Shown: piece after piece, positions 27,032 to 40,200 of the stretch
Position numbering within the stretch: position 1 is the stretch's first letter
Layout: each line of letters opens with the position of its first letter
Assembly: GCA_012845835.1 (NCBI GenBank)
Contig: JABAKD010000022.1
Coordinates: 2,180,944-2,244,943, forward strand
Reading direction: 5' to 3'
DNA length: 64,000 bases
Source of the DNA: Undaria pinnatifida
Lineage: Eukaryota; Sar; Phaeophyceae; Laminariales; Alariaceae
Made by a program: the position numbers and the translations under genes
The notes under the pieces: generated by a model
What the model was told of the DNA's origin: nothing
Database searches by the model: none
Seen by the model: only the letters and a program-made list of their open reading frames with translations

Positions 27032-28044
27032 GATGAGATTTGACTTTATTTGCAAAAATGCAAACAAACAAAAAAAGGGATCAACTGCTGAGAGCGCCTA
27101 GCAGCGTTGGTAGGTAATATTCGACGCGAGTCGACGAGGGAAGAAAATGCTGGATTCTCCTCGCGGTAAAAATGAAAGCACGTGCCGAAGTGGGGAGGGA
27201 GGAGGAGGGCCCGCTATGTGACCCCGGATCTGAGTTACTACTGGGAGGGAGCGCGAGAGTGGTGCGGGGATAATAAATGGGATGAAAAAAAAAAATGTTG
27301 CAAAGGTATATTATTATTACTACCAGTAAATAATATGTCAGTCTCTAGGAAATACGCACGGCACCATCAGCAGTCGTCATGGTGGAGACGCTCAGGATAT
27401 TATGTATTGAGGGGACGCGTCCGATTTCGACAACGTGAAAGCACCCACGAAGAAAAGACAGCAGACACACATATCCCGCCTTCCCGAGAAAAAAACAGAG
27501 AAGAAGCGCTACGCCAACCTCCCGTACGAGCAAAGCCACCCCCGCACCAATCTTAGACAACGCCGCCTCAACGAGAGATCGCCCTCCTCTTCTACGTTTT
27601 CCTCCTCGCCCGCGACCACGCAGACCAATCAATGCGACAGCCTTCACGTAACAAACAAAGCAATCTTCTTCCAAAACCTCGCCGGCTGACATGTCCCCAT
27701 GTCTACGTTTGATGCAGACCGACTTTGCATCCTGTCGACTTCGAACCTCCATTGCCACGGGGACAGCAGTGCAGTCTCTTCATTAATGCCAAGGCCTCTT
27801 TTGTTTCGCCTAGAGGCGACGCAGGTTCTCAATAATACTCTTTTCGGTATTTTTGTTAGACGCTAACTTTTACTTGACGGCGCATATAACATAGTTTGCC
27901 TATTACGTTTTTTCTTTTGTCAAAACATGACTTTCATAATCCCATGTTCGTATTAAACTCTTGCCATTACTTTAAAGTTCAATGCGTGCCAAATCGGACA
28001 GCGACACCTTAAGTTGTCGAAGTGCTGCCCTGCCCTACCCGAAG

Positions 28045-28074
28045 CATGGGCGCCGGCGAATGCCGGCGCCCATG
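28045..28074. repeat. 3' terminal hairpin of element R copy 2
   Basis: Identical to the 13-bp stem and GAAT loop that closes copy 1, again 13 bases from the boundary. Confidence 0.9.
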
Positions 28075-28087
28075 CGGAGCCGTTGTA

Positions 28088-29400
28088 TTAGACTAAACTT
28101 TCGAATTGCTTTTTGGCCACTTGAGCCATGGACACAGCCATGGACACGAGACCACAAGCGCGCCTGCGTCAACAGCAAGCACAATAACACCAGGACCAAT
28201 CACAGCAGCGTCCAGCCGTCGCCGCTCGCCGTGCGTAGAATCGGCAACACGAGCGCTTTTCGCTTGGCCTAACAATGGCGAATCCCGCCCAGCCCGAGAG
28301 CATTGTAACCAATAAATCGGTTCGAGTCAGGTGTATTGCTCTACGTACTGCTGCACTGCTGTACTGCTGTACTGGGTAGGTTCGTGGGTGCATGGTGGGT
28401 GGTGGGTGGGTGGTGGACGGCGGCTCGCCCGCTCCCCGAGATGGCCGAGTATCGTCAAAAAATAACCCCCCCCCCGTCTGTTTCCTGTTTCATACAAGGT
28501 CCTCAAGAACCAACCAACTAACTGCGCCCCGCGTACTAGGTGTACTGCTGGACGTACTGCTGCACTGCTGTTATTCTGATGTACGTACTGCTGCACTGCT
28601 GTACTGCTGCATGTAGTAAAGGTTTGGTGGGTGGGTGGGTGGGTGGGTGTAGGGTACACTGCCTCGTCCGTGGTGGGTGGGTGGGCCGTTCCGTACGTGG
28701 AAGTCTTTTTGCGTCCTGTGGGAGATGAACCCTTTTTTTTTCTACAATACCGGCCTCCCACTGACTGGGTGCTTGGGAGTACCACCGTCCCCACTGCTGC
28801 ACTCCTCTGTCCTTTACTACCGTATGTAGTGCTGCACTGCCGTACTGCTGCCCTGTTATCATTTTTTTTTTGCAAAACTTACAGAGGATGATACCTTTAC
28901 TACCGTACGTGCTGCTGCGCTGTCGTACTGCCCTGTGATTATTTGGTTATTTTAGTACTTAATACAGAGGATACAGCACCAATTTGTTTTTGTCCGCCAT
29001 ACCGGCCGGCAGCAGGCATATTTCGGGAGCACCACTAGTAGTATAATAATAGTAGTAGTAGTCGTGAGGTCATTTTATTGTAGTGTAGTGGCTTTCACTC
29101 CAGCCATCCACTCTTCTTCCGAGATCCTCTGAGCGAGTGTTCTTTTCATTTCAACAGCAGTCGTTAGTATCATGCTGACTGGCCAGGTGGTTCAGTGGTT
29201 GGTGTATTAATCGAACATAAAGTCCCTCGCGAGATCCAAGTCCCTCCCAAGTCAGTCGTGTTTCGCATTCGAGAGGTTCTGGGAGAGAAATATAGACTAG
29301 TCTAGTCTAATATTATAGGAAAATTAATTGCAGAGAACCACTGTAAACACTCGACCAGAGGGGCGGAGAAGATTCTAGAAGACTTAGTGGAGTGTGAACC
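28088..29400. other. No gene recognised; CTG/ACTGC-rich low complexity
   Basis: Dominated by TACTGCTGCACTGCTGTACTG-type words (about 28,340-28,380, 28,545-28,620, 28,795-28,860 and 28,900-28,935) and GGTGGGTGGG runs. The long minus-strand frames across it (Thr, Gln and Tyr rich) follow from those repeats. Confidence 0.6.
29177..29257 (+). repeat. tRNA-like sequence (pseudo-tRNA or SINE head)
   Basis: GACTGGC at the 5' end can pair with GTCAGTC at the 3' end (seven pairs, one G-U), and an A-box-like TGGTTCAGTGGTTGG lies at the right place. The T-arm does not fold and the B-box (GAGATCCAAGTCC) is weak. It is unlikely to be a working tRNA. Confidence 0.45.
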
Positions 29401-29431
29401 ATTATAAAACCAAACAACTAGCGACTTGAGA

Positions 29432-29566
29432 ATGGACTACATAGCAAAGATAGACCAGGAGGAGGCGTTGATTACGGGCTTGATCAAGTCCGGAGGATGG
29501 GGGCGAATTGGGCTCAGGGGTGTATACCTCTGTTCGTTTGTCAAAGGACAACCAACCAACCACTGA
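29432..29566 (+). CDS. Possible small ORF (44 residues) behind a TATA-like box
   Basis: ATG at 29,432 opens a 44-codon frame (MDYIAKIDQEEALITGLIKS...) that looks more protein-like than its surroundings. TATAAAA stands at 29403-29409, 22 bases before the ATG. That is close for a normal leader, so either the mRNA leader is very short or this is chance. No homology recognised. It could be a first exon, but the only nearby donor (GTGTAT) is weak. Confidence 0.2.
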   Translation: MDYIAKIDQEEALITGLIKSGGWGRIGLRGVYLCSFVKGQPTNH

Positions 29567-29989
29567 CCCACTCAGTCTAGGCAGCGCTCTGACGCAGTGC
29601 CTTCATGGTTCATTCAGTGGATTGTTCCTGATAAACGCAAACATCTCTGCGCATTTCCTCCCTGTTTGTGTGCGTTCGTGTGATATCGACCGATATCACA
29701 CCACACCCGCGCTCTCGGGGTGTTTTCGGCCTGCTACGGGCCCGCGCTGGCTATCTATGTCGGTCGCTTCCGCGAGCGTCTGCGCCGCCTGTGCGTGCCA
29801 CACAGAAAAAAGTAGCGTCTACCAATCAATATCTACTGCGAGGTCTAGGCTACGATGGACCAGCCAATCAATATTATACCTGATACGCTTGACAGGCAAG
29901 ATCTGTGAGCGTGCTCTAGACTATGTGTGTTGACTACATGAATAATAATACAATACCCTGGTACATATTACTCAGACCTGTCGCTGCCC

Positions 29990-30480
29990 CGGGTCCGTCA
30001 CTGGATTGTTCGTCTCGACGGGAATGACCTTCGTTTCCGAGCAATCGGGACCAAAGTTGGAACCACCTTTCGCCCGAAATCCGGATTGTTGGCCGGATTG
30101 TTCTGGTTGATTCCCGATTTTACGGTTACAAATGCAAGTATTAATATTAGTACAAATAGACTATTATATATGGTCGTACTCACAGCTGACTGACGTGTTT
30201 CAATTTTTATCTACTATCGGTCGTACTCACAGCTGACGTTTTTCAATTTATTTATAAAAAATATACCAGGTACTATTAAATTAATTATCAATACTACTAC
30301 ACTGCTGTCATTACGTACGGTCGATGGGAAAAACCCCGGGTCACTGCGTTGCTCGTCTCGTAGGGGATGATCTTTTCGTTTCTGAGCAATTGGTACCACA
30401 CAAACAGTAATTGGAACCACCTTTCGCCCGAAATCGGGATTGTTCCCATTGGTTCCCGGCTTTACGGTTACAAATGCAAC
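29990..30480 (+). repeat. Direct duplication, period about 340 bp
   Basis: GGAACCACCTTTCGCCCGAA followed by a GATTGTT word and TTTACGGTTACAAATGCAA occurs at about 30,060-30,135 and 30,412-30,480. CGGTCGTACTCACAGCTGAC occurs around 30,217, with variants at 30,171 and 33,331. Confidence 0.75.
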
Positions 30481-30575
30481 TCTAATACACCTATTATTGC
30501 TGTCACGTTATGGTCGATGGGAAAATACTTGTAACCAGGAAATATCGATGGGAAAATACTAACCAGGAAATACAT

Positions 30576-30952
30576 AGTCACGGGTACGCGGGAACCCGGG
30601 TGAATACGGGTACTTGGGTACCCGCGGGATTACGGATACCCCCCTGTTGTTTCGAGCAGCCGTGCGGTTAATTATTACTTCATGAACATCTATCTCCAGA
30701 AAGCCTTTCCAATCACATGATATCGCGACGATATCTACGCTGTACCAGTATTGTCGGAGGGCGCTAAGAATAGTACACGAAACACCCAACAGTCGTATAT
30801 CCTGACGAAAAGTTCTGGAACAATGAGTCGGGGACGCGCGAAACAAGCGGGTACCTCGATATCCGCGGGTATACCCGGGTACCGCGGTACCCGCGACGTC
30901 CTTATACCCGCAGGTTCCGACACCCGCGGGTGTTGAGGTCGGACCCTGCCCA
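30576..30952. mobile_element. Putative MITE with CGGGTA-rich palindromic ends
   Basis: Two blocks dense in CGGGTACCCG-like palindromes (30,576-30,650 and 30,838-30,935) bracket about 190 bp of ordinary sequence. The right side ends GGTCGGACCCTG, whose reverse complement CAGGGTCCGACC resembles a hAT terminus. The left end lacks a clear partner and I found no convincing target duplication, so it may be truncated. Confidence 0.4.
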
Positions 30953-31246
30953 CTAGGGCGAGCTATCTAGGGCCTATATCTATCTGCCAAAAGCTGTAGA
31001 CTATGTCATCCGTCATCCATCTCCCGAACCGCAACATAAGATTGGCCCTAGGCTAGTGTTTGACTATAGACTAGTCTATACTACTATTTATAGCCAAGCT
31101 ACAGGCCAGGCCACGTCCACACGCGGTGCAACCCGCAAAACGTTCGTTTTTCGGTATCGATTGTTGTGCCACGTAGTAGTGCTTACGTATATGGTATGTA
31201 TAATATGCACCCACCTCCTCGCTGTAACACAATTAATGCCGCGGGG

Positions 31247-31254
31247 TATAAAAA
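31247..31254 (+). promoter_or_regulatory. TATA box of the kinase gene
   Basis: TATAAAAA lies 41 bases before the ATG at 31,296, a normal placement for a core promoter with a short leader. There is an in-frame TAA immediately before that ATG. Confidence 0.55.
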
Positions 31255-31295
31255 GTACGTGTACATACATACTTGTTGCTAGTGTTCTAGACTAA

Positions 31296-34200
31296 ATGAA
31301 CATGTCAGCAGCCAATCCTGATATCTCCCGCAGCCCGAACAGCGAAAATCTGCAGTACGTGGCACGTACAATAATGCCGTCAGCGTTCCGTGTGCGTGGC
31401 ATGCGTCGAGAGTCTGGACGTTGCGATCCACGTCATCACCTGAGACACCTTCCGTGCCAATGCCCTGCTAAGCCCGCCGTTTATTCCTTTCCTGCACTGC
31501 TACGACTGCTGGCTTGCCGAGAGGGGGCCTTCAGCAACCAACAACAACCGGTACAAGTAGTAGTGTCTCAATCCCATACAGGGGGGTTTGATCGTGACAT
31601 GGGTTCTCGCAGTCCTCGTAGAGTGTCTTTGCAGTTGCCCCCTGAGCTCGAGAGCAGCTGGCCAACACCAGAGCGCGGTCCGTCATCCATGCTGCCAAAG
31701 TTGCTACCTCGGGCGCTGGAAAAGCTAGGCAAGCTGGGGTCAGTGCCAACGTTGAAGCTCAGGAATGTCGTTGGGAAAGGTGAGGGGGGCGGCACACTGC
31801 CTCCGCCGCTGGAACTTGGTTTGGCCACTACGACTATTATTTTACTGTAGTAATAGTACTTTGGTAATGAATATAATAGTAGACTATATAAACGTATTGT
31901 AGTCTGACGTCGTACTTCAAAACACAAGTTTGTTCCAATAATAGTTCGCCCCTATCTATGTTGCCAGAGCAGGCGTTGGATACTTGATACCACTGGGCAA
32001 ACTACCGATATATCGTTGAAAGGCGGCGTATAGGGTTGACCACTTGGAACATTTGGTGAAGGGTCAGCTTATCGTAGGAAGCGTCGAGTAGTTTAGAGCA
32101 CACATTGCTGCTATTCTGGTAAAAAAGGAGTAAAGCGTTAGAATGCCAGGTACGTGATAAGTAATTGACACGTCCACCGGAGACGATTTCTATAAATACA
32201 CCGCTTTGGGCCCAGTATTGAAGGGGGTGTGGCAATCAAAACTACAGCAATTCACACCTGGTAATTCTAGACATTAACCAATTTCCGTGTTTTCGACGAA
32301 GACAAGATATGTAAAGCATAAAATTACACCTGGTATACCAGGTACATCAGTGTGTGGGGGTGAACTGATACCTACTATATTTGCACATCCTTGAAATGTT
32401 GGGCATCTGTGCAAGCATTTCGCACGCAGTGGGAATATTTTGCTCGCATCCACCTCCGTTTCTCCCCCCCCTCCGACCACACGCACCCCTCGCCGACCGC
32501 CCCACCAACCCCCCCCCCCCCCCCGCCCTCCCCTGTTGCCCCACCTAAACTCATAATCCGCCAGAACAATACACACTATCCGCCCCACCTAAAATCAAAA
32601 TCCTCCAGGATAATAAACACTCCCCAACAGATGATATCACCTCTTTACCTTTCGAGCCATCCATGCAGTACATAGCTCCAGGTAGATTATGAATATGGTC
32701 TTCGAGCTCAAATTCCCCATTCACCCCACCCCCTTCTTCCCCGCGCCACCCCGACCATTGCATTGACCTATCATCACGCCTACACAGTAAAATCTTCTAT
32801 ATATATTCATGACACCTAAAAATGATGGAACGCCCCCCGCCCCGCCCCCTTTAAAACACAACCCTCCCCCCCACCGGTTATACGACTTACAGGATTTACG
32901 TGATAAACTGATGCATTCCACCGCCGACAGATAGATGTTGTCCCCCATGAACGAGTGTTATAGTGTCCGTGCACAGATTGATTAACGTCGCCCCGTTGAC
33001 CCTGGTACCAGCTAGTCCTAAGAGGTGTCGCCGACCTGTATCCTTGATGAGGACACACACCAAGTAATACGCGCATACACCGTGAATGCTACTGGCGCAA
33101 AGGAGAGCTTGGAGCGCGGCTGCCGTCGTACCGCTGCTGCTGTACTGCTGGTGTACTGTTGTATATTGCGTGTGTGTCTGCGAACCTGAGCGGCTGCTTT
33201 CGCAAAAAATTGTTAAGCTGTGTATTAGCATCCAGGTTTATTTCACAAACACCCTAGTTTATTGTATCATAAATGAAACACAGATCAAATAGTAATGTAC
33301 CACACAGGTTGCAAAGTTGAGTTTCAAACATCGGTCGTACTCACATCTGACGTTTTTTAATTTAAATATATATATATCGCTATTCTTGATCGTTTTCTGT
33401 GCCTGTATGGTAAAACACACCCCACCCACACATGCACAGAAGCGCACACGCATACACACAGAAGCACAGCACGTACGTGGCTGTCACAAACGAGTGCTGC
33501 TGCTGATGCTGCTGCTGATGCTGCTGCGTCGTAGCAGACAACAGAGATAAACTGATTGAACAGGTGATGATGCTGTCAGAAGGGCGGGAAAGCGGAGCGA
33601 ACGAAAAACCATGCGAAAGGGGCGCGGGCTATCAAAAAAATGTGCGGTCTCCATGTACTTACTCGACTTGATTGAGCAGTGAGGCACAGAATGCAACCTC
33701 ATGAAAAAAGCCAGATGAGCGACGTTGGAGTTTCAGAGCACCGCCACGGAGTTCGGCCGGGACCGAGGCGTGCGTCGTAATGCACCGATGGGCGCGCCTT
33801 GCCTGCTCCGCAACCGAAAGCAAAACTCTCGGCCGCCGGAGAATTGCAAGCGAAAAAAAAAAGCCTGTTCCTTTAGTCTATATAAATATATACCAAAAAG
33901 TACGAGTGCTTATATTCTTTGTAAAACTAGACTAATACCCGACGCTGCCAACCATGCGAGTTTGTCCCGACTAACATGACATATGTGTCCTTGGTATTCA
34001 ATTTAACGCGCAAATTGTTTCAGTCTTGCCACGATAGATTGAGTCTAGATGAAACCCACAACTGAGACGGCGGAGACCCCACAAACACCGGCCGACATGA
34101 CATGCAACCGTAAATGAAGGGCTAAATAGTCACCAACTCTCCAAACCTTTTCAGCAAGGTGCAAGAACAACCTCATCTCAACTCCAACTCTCTGCACCCC

Positions 34201-37200
34201 CTCCCCACACCTCACCATAACCGCCTCACCACCATCACCACCACCACCACCACCACCATCCCATATTTCATCAAGCGTTGCCTTTTCTATTACGAACACA
34301 GGAGGGACTTCATGCGTGCGTTTGTTGAAGAGACAGGGAACGCAAGAAGTCTACGTGGCCAAGGTGTTCAACACGCTCCATCCCGAGCAGTCCGACCTTC
34401 TTTCTGCGGAACTGCAGGCTCTCATGGTCATCGACTGCCCGTGTGTGGTTGGATTTCACGGGGTAAGTGGCGTATTGTTCGTTGAATTATACTTCGAAGT
34501 ATCGAATTTTCAGGGAAAGACACATCTACTACAGTGTTAGCATTATCATTGAGTTGGTGTTGAAGCATGTATATTATAAGTTAATTGAAGACCAGCGTAC
34601 ACCAATATACGATGGTGTCACCTGAGATTTAGACAATGATTGGGGATCTTAGCTATTAGCTAATTGGGTACACCTACGGTGGAATCGAACAACTATACCT
34701 GGCCATGTATAATCGAACAACATGCCTGGCTATGTGATAAGCAGCTTCTAATAGAAGATAGCCATTTAGAACGATCGTATATAGGTACACGAATTATTGC
34801 CACACAGGGAAAAGGTAGTTGGCCACGGCCGTACGTATGATCTAACAATCGACACAGCACTACCAGCTATCCAACACTACGACGATTGTACAGTGACTCA
34901 TGTGAGTGTCGGAATGTCCACCGGGATAATACAATATGACGGATCAACCACTTTGAGATAGATCGGTTGCCAAATTGTAAACGAGATATTATTAATACAG
35001 TATTTAACAGTGCGTGCCAAATAGGATAACTACTAGTAAACGGGTGTCCTGTGTGTTTTTTTGACGTTCAACTGATCTTTCCACCCGTCTACATCCAGAA
35101 CAAACTGTGTCCGTGCCGGCGCCTCGTATTAACTCAGCGACGAGTTCTTACGTCACAAAGTATGAGACGGAGACACGCATTGCTATATGTGAACTTCCTT
35201 GACGGCCACCGACGGTCACTCACCTGTACACCCGGGATATATAGTCTATATGAACGTAACGAAAACAGTACAAGTGTTGTTCTCATTTCGTCAGGACCTC
35301 AACATCAGTAGACTACCAGTATAGCATCCTAACCCCCTGCGATGCGGGCTATCAACATCGTGTTTATACACGCGACTTTACCTACAGCATCGTGTACTGA
35401 CTTCTCCTCGTTTCTAATCTCATATCATATGCAGGCCTGGAAGCAGAACGATGTGGTATATGTTGTTCTGGAGGCCATGCGGCTTGGATCTCTGCTAGAC
35501 GTTATGCGCAACGCGGGAAACCCTCTCTTCTTCGACCGGGGCTGTGCTTGCTGTGAGGATAGGAATCAGAATAAGGCAATAAGGCATCAGCACGACAACG
35601 ACAACGTCAAGCGAAACGACAACGACAAGCATAACGACAAAGGCCAACGTGTATATAACGACAACGGCAAGCAATATAACAACAACGACAACGGCATCCA
35701 CGATGCCAATAACGAGAGAGTGATGCTGGCGATCTCCTTCCAGCTCCTGTGGGGTCTCAAGTGAGTCACGAAGTTGGCGCAGATATATTTCACGAAGCCG
35801 TATTTAAAATTATTGCTACAGCATGATAGTGGTCGTTGTACGGTGCCGGCATGTCCAAGCCGGAACCAACAGCACTACAAATGATACCGCCAATACTCCG
35901 CATGCTGCCACTACTGGTTGTTTCTATTTGTGTCGAGCGATTTCACAGGCCCTACAGCGGGCGACCGGCACTATTGAAGGGCCTCTAACTGCACATTTAA
36001 AACCCTGGGGCAGATATTTATTGGATACTGCTTTTTATTCGACAACCCTACCACCGATACAGGCCTGTTACAACTACGTACAACTACGGGATCCTTTCAT
36101 AGGCAGAATCGGACGAAATCAGTGTGAGTGCGAACACGGACCGTGTAACCGTGAATGTTGCGGTGTTGAGCCCAAACCATGTTTCGCTGACCCGGTTCCT
36201 GGACACTACTGGAGCGACACGCCAAACCCAATTGGATCCGATGATGTGAATTTTATCCATGTTTTCGTCAAACGCCTAACCAAGCTACTGTATTTCAAGT
36301 ACTACAGTTATCCACGGGGAGATTGTTCATCGTGCTGCACATTTCGTTTTTATTCCTCAAAACCAGACTTTGTGCAAGAGGTTTAGGGCTCCTGAACGAA
36401 GGGGTCGCAGAAAACGTGGGCTCTACCGCTACTAACTTGTGCCCAATTCCCCACCTGTCCATCACCCCGATCGTGCACGCCCCTTCCCCCGACAGTTATA
36501 TACACTCCATCGGCCTGGTACACGGTGATGTAAAACCGTCGAACGTGCTAGTAGGTTCCCGCGGTTCGGTGAAGCTCGCGGATTTTGGTACATCTACGTT
36601 CGACCCAGGCTCTGGCAACAGTGCCGCGGGCACTTTCCGGTAAGGACCGCGTTCGTTGGAGGAAAGAACAACCTTGGGGAAATCCATTGGAATTCCCGAC
36701 GATGTGTACAATGTGGTGTGTGCAAGTTCGTGCATTCGGCATTCTATCTGGACTTGGAAATATTCCCGGCAGGGGGGACTTCCTGAGCATTGAGCTCTCC
36801 AGGCACAAGCCATGAATAGCCTCTTCCGCACGATGTCCGATAGTCGCGTCCCCGATTTTATAACATAACGGTCAGGAACTGGTTAATCATTTTTGGTGTA
36901 CCTTTTTCATACATACGAAGTATTACTATAGTGTAGATGCGTAGAGCCGGTTGCCCTCTATAGCAGTGGCATTGAAGTCACTTGACACATACATGCGAGG
37001 ATGAGGCCCATCAACAGAGGCAGCACGAGGAGTAGAGGCGGTTGCCGCTGTTGCAGCTAGTGCCGTTATTGCCGGCTGGCATATACCGGTGCTAAAGAGG
37101 GAACACTACTATTGCATAGCGTGGTATGTTGTTGTCGACGATATCGAAGGCACGAGAATTAATGAATGACGACCCGTTTGGGATTAGACACAAAAACACA

Positions 37201-40200
37201 GGGCTGACATATTTCGCAATCGGTCAAAGGAATTTATTGAAGGCGAGGTGACAGACGAAGTCAGCCACCGCGTCCGACAAGGCTGGACTCCAGACATGAT
37301 GCGCACCCAAAAACAAATATTCCCAGATCTCGGACAGATCACGATGTATGTAGATAATCTATAGATCCTGTTATATATCTGTCTTTATGATATAGTACTC
37401 GTATATTGTGCAAGATCTGTGTGGTTCAGGTCCAACCCAGAAAACACGTGCCAGATCGACCAGATCATCCTGCCTTCACCCCGCAGCATGACTTATGGGC
37501 CCCGCGCAGATGATCATATGCACCAGGGACTTACTGCCCTGAATGATGTCACACAGTCAGGTTATCAAATGAGATGTATTCTGTCCCGTGCGTGAAAGAT
37601 TCGTCTCAGTCATCAGCGGCCAATGATTGCGGACGAGCGGTCTTTCTTACGATGTGTCTGGAAATTGCTTATTTCAGGTATATGCCGCCAGAGCGCATGA
37701 CCCAGGGCAAGCTCGGTCCTGAGGGAGATCTCTGGGCGGCTGGAATGGTGGTGGCGGAATTATTAACCCAGCGGGTACCCTTCGCGTCATGCGACACCCA
37801 TGTGAGTGTAGGCTACAGACACCATACAAGTTTGTATGGTATGGTATGACATGGCATGGTATGGTACTATACGGTATGGTATGGTATGTATGGTACAATA
37901 TGATATGAGATGGTATGGTATCTTGCGATGTGGTGTGGGATATTAAGGTAGTAGAAAACAAACATGTACCAGTACGTCTTGCTTGCGTGTACGCTACAAG
38001 GCGCGGGCATTCTGGCTCGCTATACGTCTCGCGGCGGCATGCATGCCTTCTTGTGCTTTGCCCATGGAGGCTTTCCACTACACGAGGGAATGCGACTTAA
38101 GCTTGATTCAAGAGAAGCATCGATTGAGGAGAGATCAAGTGACTTGATCTCTGCGTCGTATACTTAGTCTGAATCGGGAAAAGGACCGGCTTAAGAGAGA
38201 TCCACTTGGCCGAACAAACCTCTTACGTCAACCCCCCCACCCCCCCCGTACACCATCCTAAGGTTGAGATGGTGCAACAGCTGCTCGCTAGCGATGACGA
38301 CGAGGTGGTGGAGCACATTCTGTCTCAAAGCAAAGGGGTGCCAGAGTCAATTGTAAAGTTGGTGAGTGAGTGAGTGAGTGCAGGTGCTGCGATAAAGAGA
38401 GTACGACCCTCGGGCGTTATGTAAACAAAGACGTGCGAGCATGGTTGCGCAGATCACCCCTCAGTGTTCTGCACAGTCGAAGAATGCTTCGAGTGTTTAA
38501 ATCGTTTGATAACGCAAGGATTCGAAAATTAGGGTTGCCAGCGTGCTGGCGGCCGAAACACTGCCAGCACTGGCATCGCTGACGGTTGAAAGACTTCCGA
38601 GTACGAGTATATACAGGCTTTACGTACACGAAACTGGGAGAACGCGGAGACGAGTATCCGCAGTGCAGAAATCCGAAATGCTGAGAGCACTCTCAGTGTA
38701 TAGACTACTCCCGCAATACTGCCAACATTCTAAGTGCTCCAGCTGCTTATCGAAACGGTGCATATAGTTGGTCGAGGTTCTTGTCATGCTCCCGATGATA
38801 CCCCCGCACTTTGCCTGTATTTTAGCACTGCAAGTGCTCATGGTACTCGCAGTAATAGAAGAACGGATGGCATGCTGCCACTGCTGGAAGTAACCGCAGA
38901 GTAGAACATTGAGATAGTTGAAGAAATTGGCGAGGAGTAGCTACAGCATCGAGCGCCGAAATGCTGAGAACCTGGAAGTATCTGCAGTACTGCACCTCCA
39001 AATACGGCCAGTACTCCCAGTATCAGCAGTATATTATACACCAGAAATGCTTACACAAAGTACCTGCGCTGCAGCATGTTTGGAAACGTGCTTTGCTCTC
39101 AGGTACTGGAACGTCTGTGCATGATTGTTGTTCCGTACACGTTGGCTTGTCTGGGTAGATTGGACGCTCGCGTATCGCATGCTATGTGCGTACTGCAAGA
39201 AGTAGCTGACAGCTGTGGCGGTCTTGCTCGCTCTTGCTCTTGCTCCCGTCTTAAACCTGGTCATATAGTCTATGGTTTAGCTGTGCTGTCTATGCCGCAC
39301 TATGTTGTTCGCTCGTTTCGCTGAATACGAATTGTTTGATTTGTTTTTACAACAATACATGACGCCGCTGTTCTGAAAATGGCAGGTGAGGGGGTGTTTG
39401 ACGATGGATCCCGCCGTGCGTCCAACCGCTAAGGAGCTGCTGCTGTCCCCAGCCTTTGCTGCGCAAGGATTGCGCCATCCAGAAGACGCGCAAAGGGTCA
39501 GTCGCAATAGATGTTGTTTCTTCTTTTTACCGTACGGCAAGGTGCAGCATGAGCTTCAACGTCGTCGGTAACTCACACACATTCCCAGAAAAAGAACACC
39601 AAAAAGGGGTAACCGGAAACGGAAACCCGTGCACGAACTCATCCACAGTTTTACGCATTATGTCGGGGCATAGCATCTCGGTTTGCTTGAATCCAACGCC
39701 TGAAGGATCCAAGGGCGACATGGAAGCAATTGTCAAACATCCCGTACCTCCTGGTAATAGGTGATAAGGATGGTGGAAGCACCTCCCCCAGGGTCGGCGC
39801 TCCCACCCCGTCGGCAAAACAAGCCCCCGAGTGTCGCCAGTTTTGATGTGCCAACCCCATCACTCGCGATGCTTTCCTCCGCCGAATAAAAGAAGAACCG
39901 CGTCGCCTGTACGTATTATACATGTGTCTACGAGGTTCCACGCCCTGCGGTCTGAGCATTCCTCAGCTTTTCTTAGGCGTACCTGGTGTATTTATTTGGC
40001 AATTTGCGTCTTTCCGCCTGTCGTTTATATCATGCTCACCACGGTGCAGATATTGGAGCAATGGATGCGGGGTGACCAAAACGATCGGCAAGAGGCACTC
40101 TTCTGCGAAGATGACGACTTCGATGACGTTGAGGAAGTCGATGGCGATATGGATTTTGACGACGACGAGTACGATGACGTTGACCTGTTTGACGACATCA

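Larger units (their letters stand above)
17490..28087 (+). mobile_element. Element R, copy 2, split by a Copia insertion
   Basis: Starts directly after the end of copy 1 with ACATATATAAAATCC and ends with the same hairpin plus CCGTTGTA at 28,087, beyond which the sequence is unrelated. Subtracting the 6.2-kb Copia element and one 5-bp duplication leaves about 4.36 kb, against 3.94 kb for copy 1. Most of the difference is about 130 bp near 19,025-19,150 and about 330 bp near 26,550-26,880 that copy 1 lacks. In the last 700 bp the two copies look about 98% alike by eye. Confidence 0.78.

Noticed and set aside
28327-28875. Minus-strand 182-codon frame
   Set aside because: Built from GTACTGCTG and GGTGGG low-complexity words; Thr, Pro and Gln tracts only.
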